DNA from: Macrophomina tecta
Lineage: Eukaryota; Ascomycota; Dothideomycetes; Botryosphaeriales; Botryosphaeriaceae
Length of the DNA: 64,000 nucleotides
Assembly: GCA_024180945.1 (NCBI GenBank)
Contig: JAKSGN010000002.1
Coordinates: 3,348,001 to 3,412,000 of the forward strand
Direction: 5' to 3'
The position numbers and the translations under genes are program-made. Shown here piece by piece: positions 41,301 to 52,653 of this stretch (position 1 is the first letter of the stretch; the number at the start of each line of letters is the position of its first letter). The notes under the pieces were generated by a model that saw nothing but the letters and a program-made list of their open reading frames with translations, made no database searches and had not been told where the DNA came from.

Positions 41301-42004
41301 TTACTGGATGCCAGAGGCCAGGCATGTCGATGAGGCTATCGAAAGCATGCGTGAGGGCCGCATTCTTAAGGAGCTGTCGCAGGTCCTTTTGCTTGGTCGT
41401 AGTCAGACGTGCCCACCATTTCTGCTCTGAGCTTCGGTCATTATTCTTATGGTACAAGCGGATTTTTCGGAAAATCTCCCCGTCGGAATGGGGCTGTTCA
41501 TTAGAGCTGCCCTCAATAATCTTGATGCAAGCATCTTTTGGCAGATCTATCTTGCTATTAGTGAGATTTTGCATTTCTCCTGCTGAGATACGCACCTTTA
41601 GAGTAAAGTTTCACGGTCCACCAGCGGTCATTGGGGTTCAGCAGCCCCGATCCTGCCAGAACACGGTGGACGCCTTGGAGGCATTCGACCGCATTCAGTT
41701 GAAGCAGAGGGAATGTCCCGACGTCGGGACGAAGATCCGTTTCGCGTAGCCCGTTCTTGGAGAGGACGGATTCGAGATGGTGTGCGTCCACGAGAGCATC
41801 TATCCAGTTACCTGCGTCATCTCGCTGGCAACCCTCGCGGCGGAATATGCTGCGCAAGCGGTCTACTATTTTCTCGGAAACCGGCCTGTGGTGCTGCACG
41901 AACAGATCATGGTCGAACTTTAAAGCATCGATGGGGATCTTGGCGACGCCCTTGAAACAGGCGTGAGCCAGTCGGCTATCGCGCGGTTCTGCCGTGTCGC
42001 CCAT
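38331..42004 (-). CDS. DUF3723-family protein with long C-terminal coiled-coil, 4 exons
   Basis: Exons 41615-42004, 41257-41550, 40235-41206 and 38331-40184 give 1,169 residues in frame; the last two introns are clean 50-nt GTAAGC and GTACGT types. The N-terminal half matches DUF3723: RLAHACFKGVAKIPIDALKF, a Cys-containing RRDDAGNWIDALVD region, RWWT, GEIFRKIRLYHKNN, KWWARLTTTKQKDLRQLL and PGLWHPVKLGTLHRLL. DUF3723 proteins are fungal, of unknown function and common in accessory regions. Residues about 565-985 form one very long coiled-coil with repeats such as ELEEARSVLS/ELTEARSELS. The first intron (GTGAAA to AGCAAG, 64 nt) is one solution; the alternative is a single extra G near 41597 breaking the natural VKLYSK-VRIS read-through. 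Confidence 0.8.
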
Positions 42005-42232
42005 GCTCCCATGCGAGGTGTTGGCGGTCGTCCCCAGCAACCCGTGCGAGGTGCGCAGGAAATATCATGGCCCGCACGGCTGCGCCTGCGGGAGCCGGGG
42101 GTGGGCGATGCGCCGCTGCTCGCGTCCTGCACTGAAGCATGCCGTGTGCGCAAAGGTCGACTTCCGCCCGCCAAAAGCCATGTTCCGGAACGAGGACAAA
42201 CGGCAGTCGCGCAAGCAGCCGTGACAGCAGGC

Positions 42233-42240
42233 GCTATAAA
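42233..42240 (+). promoter_or_regulatory. TATA box of the patatin gene
   Basis: CTATAAAAA lies about 60 bp upstream of the ATG at 42295, inside the roughly 290-bp divergent promoter shared with the DUF3723 gene. Confidence 0.6.
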
Positions 42241-42294
42241 AACGTCCACCGCCGCCGTCTACAAAGCTTCCTGAGATCAGCACCCACCGTCGCA

Positions 42295-45200
42295 ATGTCA
42301 AGCATCCCTTGGATTGCGACCTCTCTCACCGATAATAATCGCTGGAGGCTTGTGGACAACGCAGGGGCCCTTCACTCCCTGTCACTGTCGACGGCCCAGA
42401 CGCCTGACTTCGTCACGTTAGTTGGGGGCCATTCCAAGGCAAGGCTGCTACAGCAGCTTGTCGCGGCACCCTCCCACTTCCCTCTTGGGACTCACGGCCA
42501 GGTGCACCTGCGGGCTGAGTCGCGGTCCTGCCGCGGTGACATCCCAAGGATCTTCGTCGACTGCGAGGCGCACCTTGACCAGTCCATGCCATTGGCAGAG
42601 GTGCAATCGGGCCCACAGCGTCTTCGAGAAATTGCGTGGGCAAACCATGCGGAGCACTCTTCGTCCTCCATCGCCCACCAATTGTACGCCAGAGTGCTGG
42701 CTCCCTTATCATCCGTGATTTGCTACTTCGCCGCCGACTTGGGGGGCCTCCGCGGGGTCGCCAAGCTCATCGCAGATCAGCTAATCTCCGGGCCGCCGCA
42801 CCGGCTCCACGCGGAAGCAGCGCCTCGAGTGCTCGTTGTTGTCGATACCTCGTCCTCAGCCTTCGACGCTAGCGTCGCGGAAGCGAGATTGCTCGGCGAC
42901 ATCGGCGCAGCGCTCCACGAGCTATCGCGTGATCCGAGGGACCTGTGGCCCAACTTGCTGACTCGCTTCCACGAAGTGCGCGTCCTCGGGCTTCAGAAGC
43001 ACGACAGCTCCGACGCCCGTTCGAAGACCCTCCGGAGGCGTATAGTTACCATATCGGGATCCGCGCACGCTGCACGGCGCGTGTCACGCACACTACTCTC
43101 TGCCAGACACTCAGTCGCTTTCTTTGACCTTTTGCTCGATAATTTCTGTGCTGGGGATGAGCCGCTGGACTTTATCAAAGCTTCTCGACCCCTCGGCTTC
43201 TCGCTGAAGGAGTTTCCGATGCATCTCGGAGAGCTCCTCAGCGCGATGCCCTCTCAAGCTTGGCTGTGGCATACTGTCGCACCTCTTGTTGCCTCAGCTT
43301 TGTTCTTGGCCAGCTATCCACCTGAATCACACTGTGAGTACATTTCCCCCTCCTTCGTCCCCGTGCTCACTGAGCGCTCGCAGACTTCGACCCAGCCGCC
43401 GTCTACTCCCGCCTCTACCGCAGCCGGTGCGAGGCAGCCATAATGGAGTACACAATCCACCAAGATGTGCGAGAAAAGTTCATCGCGGCCGTGAGAAGCG
43501 ATTTCATTCTCATGTTCCGCACTCTCGTGTCCGAGGAAGGGAGCACCGCTGCCCACTTGCACGCTGACAGGCTCAGGACTCTCCCTTCTCTGTGCGAGCT
43601 GAAGAGCCACAGGGCCTGCTTCTGCTGTTTGATGCGAATGCCTGAGAGGGTTCTTAGCTGTGGTCATACGTTCTGCGATATCTGCGTACAAACTTTCGGA
43701 ACCCCATCGAGGTCCGAGAAGTACACCTTCTCGCTCGACTCTTGCTTGCTTTGTGGAGAGTCCGACAGCAGCGCCCTCTTCAGCTTCGTGCCGCCCACCG
43801 CTGGCATCAGGATCCTCAGCCTTGACGGCGGGGGCATCCGTGGGGTGATAGAGTTGGCCATTCTGAAAAGAGTGCACAGTGAGTTCTCGCGCTTCCGTCT
43901 CCCGTTTGCGGATTACTTCGATTATGTCTGCGGCACTTCTGCCGGTAGGTTCTCTCCCAGTCAGCCGTACGCTTTTGGAGCTGAATCCAGCAGGTGGTCT
44001 CATCGTCCTGGGCCTCTTCCTCATGCAATGGACCCCGGAGCAATGCCTGGACAAGTTCGAGAAGCTCGCGGCGCAGACATTCAGGCGCCCTGAAAAGCCT
44101 AGCTCCTTCTCACGGCTCCGACAGACGTTGTTGTCATACGTGAAGGATTGCAAGTACGAGTCAACCACTATTGAGGACACGTTCCGCACTTTGGCCAACA
44201 ACGCTCCGAGCCAGCTGTTCAATCCGCTGAAGTCCGAGACAAAGGTAGCCGTAACTACCACGACCGCGAGAGAGGTTCTCCCGTGTCTATTTGCGAACTA
44301 CAACGGCCGTTGTAGGCCCCAGGGAATCGGCTATCAGATAGTCCGTGCGCAGAAGCCCCAGGATGACGTCCTCGTTCATGAAGCGTAGGTATCGGCCCCC
44401 TGTTCCTGGTACTTCGCTGATAAATGAACCAACGAAGGGCCTCTTGTACCTCAGCTGCACCATGGTAATATGGCCGGACCCTTTCAAGGACGCATGCTAA
44501 CAGCAAGCAGGTTCTTCAAACCGAAGGTGCTCGAAAATCTGGGCACGTTCCAGGACGGCGGACTACAGCATAACAACCCACTTGGGATCGCCCTCTGCGA
44601 GTACCGGTATATCTGGCCGGATAAAGGAGAGCCGGATTTTGCTTTATCGGTAGGATCGGGAACCAACTTCAACGACGTGCGCGCAGTCTTCGAGCCCCAG
44701 TCGCCCGTTCAAGATGGAACCTTCCGCCGCCTGTTCCAGTCATTCATGCGGAATACTGACGGGGAAAAGGCGTGGAGAGATTTTATTAACACGCTCCCGG
44801 AGGATCTTAGGCACCGGTATCACCGCCTTAACATCAATATGGAAGGTCAAGAGCCCGATATTGACGACGTCTCCTCTATGGAACGCTTAAGGCGCCAAGC
44901 TGAGCAGTATATTAGCTCCTCACTCGTTCTCAAGCCGGTACGAGAAATCATGTTTGCCTCTTTGTTCTACTTCGAGTTGGAAGATATGCCAGTGTACCGT
45001 GATGGCTCGTACCAATGTGCTGGGATAATATTTTGCCGGATGAACCTTTGTAAGGAAGCAAGAAAGGCTTTCTACGAGGATCTAATGTCGTCTCTATCGT
45101 ATTTTCTCATCGAAGGCCAGACCGTACGTTGTGTCGAGGCAATCCCTAGAGGGTTGCCGTTGTTCAGGAAGCGTGTAGAATTCAACGCCTTAGGAATGGA

Positions 45201-45402
45201 CCATCAAGTTTCAATCAAAGTCGGGGGCATGCAAACTTCACACTACATTAGCGGCCTACCGAAGACGCTCAAACAGCTCGTTGTTTGCCAAAAGCTCGAT
45301 GCTCCTTTCGGAAGAGTTAACCACCTGACTCTGGGGAGGCGTCTTCCCGCTTTACCACTGAAACGTGGGCGAAGGAGGCCAAAAAGTGGCGAATTTTTTT
45401 AG
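42295..45402 (+). CDS. RING-finger patatin-like phospholipase, 5 exons
   Basis: Exons 42295-43333, 43384-43944, 43994-44384, 44438-44464 (27 nt) and 44511-45402 give 969 residues. An N-terminal 340-residue region of unknown fold leads to a RING-type zinc finger at about 423-465 (CFCCLMRMPERVLSCGHTFC and DICVQTFG..., closing CLLCG). The patatin domain follows: ILSLDGGGIRGV (oxyanion loop), GTSAGG (nucleophile Ser, near 531, across an exon junction), the micro-exon SCTSAAPW and FQDGGLQHNNP (catalytic Asp). It should hydrolyse acyl lipids; RING suggests ubiquitin coupling. In fungi patatins occur as immune/NLR effectors and as stand-alone enzymes. All catalytic residues are present. Confidence 0.88.
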
Positions 45403-45501
45403 ACTATAGTAATTCCGAGAGTTGTTGTCTATTAAATGAATCCGTAAACCTGAAAGGCCATAAATACAGACCAGCTATGTCTCTAAGCGGACTCGAAAGG
45501 C

Positions 45502-46727
45502 CTACTCCATGCCCAGTGCTTTCATGTATGAATTTGCCCTGCGCATTTCTTGGTACTTCAACTCGGCGAGTGACTTATCTTGGTAAACACTCGCCAAAGC
45601 CACTATGGCGTCGAAAGAATCATCCTTTTCGGAATTATCAGGGAGTATGCAGTACCCGAAGTTTCCTCTGATCAAGCGGGCTTTATTTTTAATTTCGCTG
45701 CTCAACATGCCCGGTTCAGACTATAACCGGGTTAGAAAAGAATTGCTAAAAATTCTCCCATATCAGACTCACATATATACGGAACAAAAGCTCTGCGTGC
45801 GTCGTAACACAAGATTGTCGGAGTTTGAAACGGAGAGCAACCTGCAGACATGCTCTTGCCTGCTTGAAGTTAAGGCATAATCACAAAGTATTGTATGGGG
45901 GCGAATACCAGTTTTTCATCGACCGTGAGTTCGGTTTTTGGGGAAGTCCGGCTCTTCTCCCACACCACGTCTAGGACGACACGCCTCACAAACGTGCGAA
46001 TTGTCTCCTTGCCGTTGTACCGGCTGTCCTCAGAAAGCAGGAGACGTATGGGTAATGGGAGTCTGTCAAGTTGCCTCTTGACGGTGTCTACCTCCTCGAG
46101 GGCAGTCGCGAGCATGCCCTTGACCTGCACCTGTGCCAACTTCTTCCGAAGTGCTGAACCAGTAGCTGGAAAATTCTTGATATTTTCTCTGATCAACCTC
46201 GGGAGGGTGTCCGCGATATCAGGCAGTCTGCTGGTGTTCGCCACCCCTGCGAAGTCCCTGTACACATCGAAAGCCTCAATGAGGTTGAGGGCGTCGATCA
46301 CGTCCATGGTGAACGTCTCCGGACTGTTGGCGTTCTGTTCGATGATACATTCCACCCTCCGCGCTAATGGAACCGCTTTCGAAATGATCTCAAGATGTTG
46401 GCTGGCGTTATAGAATGGTCTGTGGAGTTCCTGTGGAGCTCTTCGATGGTAAGGTTTGATTTTCAGGATTGTTTTGAGGCTTTCGATGACCTGTTCCGTG
46501 GATTGTATGCGTAATCCCAGCTGATAGAGGTTTGACTCGTCGTCAGGTTGATTTGGGTAGACGTGTATATTCCGGCAGCTTGTGATTTCCTGTATGTATG
46601 GGTCGATTTGTTCGTGCAGTACGGCCCTTTCCAGTATGAGATGGTCCACACAATCCTCAATCTCTTCGTCGTTGGCAAAAGTTCTCACTAGGGGGTACAT
46701 GGACGCAAATCCTTGTTCCGCTGCCAT
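45502..46727 (-). CDS. hypothetical protein, 3 exons
   Basis: Exons 45885-46727, 45773-45841 and 45502-45720 give 376 residues; introns are 43 nt (GTGATT to CTGCAG) and 52 nt (GTGAGT, branch CTAACC, TTATAG). A TATATATA box lies about 55 bp upstream. The protein is soluble and alpha-helical (IEDCVDHLILERAVLHEQID, LRKKLAQVQVKGMLATALEE) without signal peptide or repeats. I recognise no family. The C-terminal exon (DDSFDAIVALASVYQDKSLA) reads like genuine coding sequence, which supports the splice model. Confidence 0.7.
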
Positions 46728-46785
46728 TCTGTTCACGCCAACCGGGCTTGTTTGGTGATGGAGATGTTTTCACGGCGTATATATA

Positions 46786-47431
46786 CTTCGATGGCAGAAG
46801 TAAAGAGGGGAATCATCAACGGTATTTAATGGAGGTTTGTCCCTTCTCCAACCGAGGTGAGCCTGCGAGTCCTGTTGTTGAACGCCGCCTTTGCATCCGC
46901 TCGTCCCAACTCGCAAGTGTAACGTTTTCCGAGGCCACACGGCGCTGAACCCTTGCGCCACCGCTGGCCGGCAACGTAGTCTCGCACTGAAGCCATTGAG
47001 CATGTGGTAGAGGGTGTTCTCGCTAAAGTGTAGCCCTGCATCTTAGCCCTGGAGAACTCGGGGGCAGGTGCCGCACGTTTGACGACAAGGGCGCAGCCCC
47101 AGGTCTCGGAATTGATACCCTGGCTTGGACCGCCACTTGCTCGTAAAATGTCGCGTCACCATGCGATCCACTGCTATGAGATGCCGGTGTATGCAGTCAC
47201 AGTACGATCGAGTGGAGCGCGGCGTGTAATCAGTTGTGGTCGCTGGAGCTATTCCATCTTGGGCGACAAATGCCCACAAGTTGGTTTCTTCGCCTTAAAC
47301 AGCTAGGTCCGGGTTGGGGACTGCAGAAGCGTAGCGCTTATGCACGACGCTGGACATTCCTTGCGTCAGACACAAGTCCAGCTTGAATCTCTCTACCACC
47401 TCCCAACCTCTCTCTCACCCTTACGACGCTG
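46786..47431. other. intergenic, no gene seen
   Basis: Divergent promoter between two multi-exon genes. Short overlapping frames only. Confidence 0.4.
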
Positions 47432-49045
47432 ATGTCTACTGATACTCCAGACCGCTCAGCCATCGCGGCTGCACTCTCCATCTTGAAGAAAGCCCGAAGC
47501 GAAGACCTTCGGTGTCATGTTGAGGACATAAACTGTCTTTATCTTAGGGTAAAAGAGCTCTCACTTGCGATGCTTTTAAGGCTGAGTCCACGCCCCTGCT
47601 CTCCCAACAACCCACCCTCTGGACGCTACACACGAGCAATTGAGCGCGTCGGCCTAACCTCAAGACATTGCAGCTGAAGCCTGGGGGATCCGCAAGATCT
47701 CCAAGTTCAGTCGGGTCCACTGATCGCCTCGGGCGCTCAAGCGATTGTGGGTCGGGGGAACGCACGGAATGCGACCGAGTCAAGCGGCCGAACGACGCCA
47801 AAAAAGCTGGAACCTCCTCAACCGTGGACCAGTTGCTGAAGTCTGTGAAGAAGCACGAGCCCGATATCCGAGCTCTATTCGACAAATCGGTCAATGACCT
47901 AATCCAGGAGAGCTGCACGAATGAAGACGTACGTATAAGCGACATTCGAGCTGGCGAGAGCGCTCCTGTTGAAGCTAAGTTCCGGAGGGTCTTGGCCTCA
48001 CGGAGCCTGGTGTTGGATTTCGAGCGATGGAAAATTTCGAGACAGAAACCAACAGTCAAAGCATTCTCCAGTCACATCGGCGTGAGCTACGAGAACCACA
48101 GGCGTAAATTCAGCCGCGCACAAATGATCCTCGAGTACGAAAATAGCGCCATGCCTGCGATATCCATTATTTTTGTCTTTTGCTGGACGCACGCAGTAAA
48201 AAACAACAACATCTCAGGCTTTATCGATCGGCTGAAGAGAGAGAACGAAGGGCTATACGGATTTCTCGAGAAGAGAGTCGACTGGCTTAAAAAATGCCAA
48301 TGCATGTACGACGGTAAGTCAAACTCAAGGGGGTTTTGGTAGATAAAAGCTTATTATTCTAGACCGGTGCGTATCGAGGAACAAGGCAAAAGCTACGGAA
48401 AGATTATTTTTATGTCAGTCTGTGGATGACTTTGGAGGACAGGATCATGGCGGTCGTAAGCGGAAGTCGCCTCCGGCAGCCTGTCGAGAAGATCGTAATT
48501 GTCGCAGACGAGTGACCAAAGGCCAAATTGTGGAATTCGGTACCGAAGACGAAGTGCGGTCTTCAACAGCTCAAGGTCTGCGAACGATGCCTCTTCTAGT
48601 ATTCTCACTCTGCTAACCTAGTAAAAATGGCCCAGGAGCTGTCTCACAGACTGAGACTCGCGACATCGACAATGGGCAGGTAGATGCGATGCAGGACGCC
48701 CCTCAACCGGCCGATCAAAGTCGTCAAAGCGGAGGCTTGAGGACGGGCAACGAGGTCCTTCAGGCGCAGTACGGCTTCCCCGTTGTGTCGGCAGCAGAGA
48801 GGATCCCGGGTAACTCCACACAATATGTCGCCAACCTGCCGAACGCTCAATATCTTTCGTACGGCGTCGCGCACGGGCAAGTAGACGACTACGGGGCCCT
48901 AATCGCTTCGGACGGTTCATGCATGGACCCTGGCAGCCAGTATCCACTGCCAACCACGCACGGAGATCTCGTCATGGACATAAACAGCTACCAGAGCATC
49001 TGGATTGACGGGATTGACCTACGACCTGAGGACAGCATACTGTAG
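47432..49045 (+). CDS. hypothetical nuclear-type protein, 4 exons
   Basis: Exons 47432-47548, 47674-48313, 48363-48598 and 48650-49045 give 462 residues; introns are 125, 49 and 51 nt with consensus ends and CCTAAC/GCTAAC branches. The N-terminus is helical (IAAALSILKKARSEDLRCHV). A region at about 120-255 (LVLDFERWKISRQKPTVKAF, SSHIGVSYENHRRKFSRAQM) could be a helix-turn-helix fold. A basic patch (GGRKRKSPPAAC) lies in exon 3. The C-terminal 130 residues are Gln/Pro/Asp-rich with many Tyr and resemble an activation domain. A transcription regulator is a guess; no family recognised. Confidence 0.65.
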
Positions 49046-49112
49046 CCCCAATAATGCCTGTTCGAGCATCCTAGCCTTCGAGCCAGACTATCTTCCTCAT
49101 CGAAAGATCGTG

Positions 49113-49938
49113 CTAGGGCGACGGCTCTCTTAATAGAAGAGCGTCTAGAGGCGACGCCATCCTCACACTTTTCGTAATGTAAACGATATCCCCAACTTCA
49201 AGCTGAACATTTTCACCAGAGGACCCCATCGATTCTGTCTCCAGCGAGATGGTCGATATGGAGGATGCACCGGATTCTATTTTAAGTGGGATGATGTAGA
49301 TGGGCGTTTTGGTAAAGCATTTCGCGTTGGGTTTAATAAACCGGACGAGGCCGGGCTGTTTTCCTTCAAAGACCTGACACATCTTAGCTGTTTTCATTTG
49401 ACGTATAAGCCCGTTATTTACTTTGTGGTATTCCTTCAGCTTAGATATCTGTTGTAGCACCGCGTCGTCCCGCTCTGCGGATTTGATTTCCTCGGAGCCC
49501 TCATCCCGCCACCTTCCCTCTAGGCTGTTCGCTAACCTAGATAAAATGGCTACTGCATCGGGTCCGAGCCCTTGCTTTGCCAGGTGTTGCTTCTCCGGTT
49601 CGGGGTTAGCCATGGGTTGGGTTGTGGCGCCGACTATCGCTGCGTCGGCCTGGCGGGGATGAGAATTCGACAACAGTGTCTGGTTTGGCAGGGCAGGACG
49701 ACGCGCTGGCGGGGCTGACGTGTTCGGAGTCTTGGTAATTCCGGCGCCGCGACGCCGATGCCTATTTGCTGCTCAGGTGTCCAACTAACAGCCTCCAGAT
49801 CCGGCGCTTGATCGTATCCAGACGCGGCAGCAAGGGTCTGGTCATGTCCATCTGCGTTTGCTCGCATGAAACTCAACACCAAAGCCGGTTACCCGATTGG
49901 GATAGCAACTTGAGTAGAGGCTGTCGCAGCAGCAGCAT
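49113..49938 (-). CDS. hypothetical protein, probably 3 exons
   Basis: The certain part is 49113-49649: a coiled-coil (DDAVLQQISKLKEYHKVNNG) followed by a beta-rich end (PGLVRFIKPNAKCFTKTPIY, LEVGDIVYITKSVRM). Upstream, exons 49893-49938 and 49703-49851 join in frame across a 41-nt GTAACC intron and extend it with MLLLRQPLLKLLSQS + DGHDQTLAAASGYDQ. The last junction needs a weak GTCGTC donor, so the start could instead be the ATG at 49613 (MANPEPEKQH). A TATATAA box is at about 50139. No family known. Confidence 0.5.
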
Positions 49939-50660
49939 GTAACGGCAGGCCTCTTCCTCTAAGGATCCAAACACCAAAGAGGGTGGAAAGCCGTGTAGGT
50001 TTTCCTTGAGTGGGTGCAAGAAGAGGGTGAGAACGATGAGGATAACGAGACTGCGCGCTTGCGCAAGGCCGTGTTACCAATAGAGTCCAAATTCTATTGT
50101 TGAAGTTGACCACGAAGGTCAAAGCTATCGAAGGAGCGTGGTTTATATACACGTAGGAGAGTCTATACAATCTGGTACGCTCATTACGCGGAGGTTGCTC
50201 AGTAGCTCTTGGCATCATGATGATGATTTATACACCCCGTCGGCCTCCGCAGGCCATAGGGACAAGGAACGCTAATCTACGCTAATCTACATTGGGATCC
50301 CGGTTCATTCAAGGCCCAGCACGCTGTATACAGAGAAACTATCCCTTCTCTCCCATCCAATGATCTAAAACCCAGATGCAAATGAAAGTACGACTCGAGG
50401 AAGCTGGACGAAACGCAAAATGAAAGTAAGGAAAAGGTGAAAGTAGAGCTATCCTTCATAAGCTCTTGGCATTCTGAGCGGGTGGGTCGGACTGAGCGTA
50501 GAGGTCACGTGGCTCATCGCATGATGCTCGGCCGGCTTCGGCGGAGTTCGATCCTTAACCTGTGGAGGCTGCGCCGTAACATAGTAAAGGTTGTAGAGCG
50601 CTTCCTGAGGAATTAAGGGATACTACACCACTCGTTTAGAAAGCGTCACTGAGCCCCGCA
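49939..50660. other. intergenic, no gene seen
   Basis: Contains the TATA box at about 50139 and AT-rich sequence; nothing else supported. Confidence 0.35.
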
Positions 50661-51402
50661 ATGTCGGCGGACGAGGACGATGAGGGCGGATACGCGACCG
50701 TTGGCGCGTCGCGACGCGCTGCGCGTCTCCAAGCCCAACGAACCGACTATCACGCCCTCCACACCGGCAAGCCAACGAGGCAGCGTAGAACTCACGCAAC
50801 TACCGTCCCCGACCTACCAAGCGAATCGACCTTAAGACGACGTGATTGGCCTACTCAACATCATTTTCGCGCAGAATAACCAGCTCACCGAGCGGAATGA
50901 AGCGCTTGCGGAACAAGTGGCCAGCAACGAAGATGAGACCATGCGGCTGCGCAGCGCGCTAGAAACGTCCGAGGAAACGCAGGTCAAGATGGAAGAGCGC
51001 ATGGGAAAGATGGAGAAGTAGATGGCGGCGCTCGTCGAGACGACGCGCAGGAACCTGACTTCGCAGTCGCAGATCAACGCGAGTTACGCAAGCGCCCTTA
51101 AAAACATGCCCGCCACGCCGCCAACGTCCGCGAACACCAGCCCAGCGTCGATGCCAGCCATGCCGGTGCGAGCCGCGTTCACTAACACGCCTTTGCCACT
51201 ATCGCCGCCGCCAGCGATCGAGCTCGATCTGTCCGAAGCCAACGTCGAGAGCACAAAGCCGGGAGATATACGCGCACGCTTTCAGAGAGCGCTCGATGGC
51301 CAGGAAGCGACTAAGAACATCAAGTGTTGTGGTCTGACGAGGTATGCGAGCGATGCGGCGAAGGTGCGACTCCTCTTCCGCAGACCGGCAGAACGTGCAT
51401 AG
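50661..51402 (+). pseudogene. degenerate retroelement ORF1/gag-like region
   Basis: Begins MSADEDDEGGYATVGASRRA, shifts frame near 50840 into a coiled-coil (FAQNNQLTERNEALAEQVAS), is interrupted by TAG at 51018-51020 and continues as AALVETTRRNLTSQSQINAS, a Pro-rich hinge and IELDLSEANVESTKPGDIRA RFQRALDGQEATKNIK (two parts). The last motif resembles the ORF1/gag of fungal non-LTR or LTR elements. It has frameshifts and stops, so it is inactive. Confidence 0.6.
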
Positions 51403-51720
51403 CGCGACGCTCGCGGTGCGCGCCGTCGTGGAGCTGTTCCGGCTGGTGAAGCGCGAGCAGGAGATCGACCGCGAGATCCTGGCCTTCTCGGTGTCGCACG
51501 ACCACAGCAGCGTCCGCCTCTACGGTCACTATCCTGTCATCGAAGGGAAGGATACGAAATACTACCGTCACAAGATCGACGAGTTCAGCTTCACGGCCCG
51601 GAATGGCAAAGACAAATGGACGACTTACAAATTCACGAAGAACGTCTACGAGATGCACTCGCGGAAATGCAGTGGCATTGCTACCTACAAGAAGACTAAG
51701 CTAAAGAGAAAAAGAAAAGA
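51370..51720 (+). pseudogene. DUF7924-like C-terminal fragment
   Basis: The reading contains AVRAVVELFRLVKREQEIDR, ILAFSVSHDHSSVRLYGHYP, then YYRHKIDEFSFTARNGKDKW and YKFTKNVYEMHS, the pattern I associate with DUF7924 proteins of ascomycetes (function unknown, common near transposons). The N-terminal two thirds are missing, replaced by the gag-like region, and the reading after about 51660 is no longer family-like. It is a truncated remnant. Confidence 0.6.
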
Positions 51721-51851
51721 GAACTTTCAACAAAGTAAGCTGGACTCTTATAGCTTTGTTAGAGCTTCCGACTTTTCGCTTGGTGGCGAATGCAAAAGTC
51801 TTTGCCGTTTTCGCCACCCCCGCCTTCGCCGCCGGAACCATCCAAGGCGCC

Positions 51852-52653
51852 TTAGAGTTCAACCCGTGACAGTACGCCCTGCACGATGACGCCGTAATTC
51901 TGCATCACGATCCGCGCTAACCCTCCAAAAGTCTCTACCCAGCCGTGTGCGCTTTCTTCTAGTACCTCCTTCTCCTGCTGGTTCCTTGTGTATGCCGCAA
52001 TATCCCCGCTCCGGAGCTGCTTCGCCGCGACTACCTGGATCTTGTTTACCACGGGGTCCGTCTGCGACTTCAGGGCACGGTTAATGCGTTCTTTGAGGTG
52101 GGTCTGGGGCTGCGAGCGGAAGTGGCTGATCATCTGCGGGTCTGTGAGCTTGATCACCAATTCAAGACATTTCTCGGTCGGGCTCGGCGCGAGGCTGGGC
52201 TGCGTCTATACTATCGCTGCCGTTCGCAACGCTGCTACTCGCGCCTAGATCATGGGGCTCTGTAGTGTGTTTTACTGCGTAACAGGGGCTACCGTATTAA
52301 TGGTGTCAGTAGTGCGCTTAATGGCGTTTGTATCCTTGATGTCGTTCGCGTTCTGAAGGACTGTTCACGGCTGCCTTCAGATCGGCCAGCGTCGGTTAGC
52401 CGAGGGCTTTATCGCACCGCTCGAAAGCGCTCTCAACCAGCGGGGCGATGGTGTGGTAGCGGAAGCTAAGTCTATAGTCGCCTGCATCGGCAAGGAGCTG
52501 CTTTGCCTGGGTTCTAAGCTGTGCGGCGTGCTCGTAGAGTGAAAGGGAGTTATTGCCCAGTCGCAAGGCGTCGGCGGCGGCCTGCGTCGCAGCCAACAGC
52601 TCACCATTCAAGTCTGGCTGGTCCGTACGCGCTTCCATTTCGCTCGCATGCAT
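51852..52653 (-). pseudogene. Tad-type LINE ORF1 fragment
   Basis: From the 5' side: MEARTDQPDLNGELLAATQA and YEHAAQLRTQAKQLLADAGD (52377-52653), stop, then IKLTDPQMISHFRSQPQTHL KERINRAL and QVVAAKQLRSGDIAAYTRNQ (51852-52160), the gag-like motif of fungal LINE ORF1 proteins that precedes the knuckles. It is broken by stops and lacks ORF2. Opposite in direction to the fragment at 50661-51402. Confidence 0.65.
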
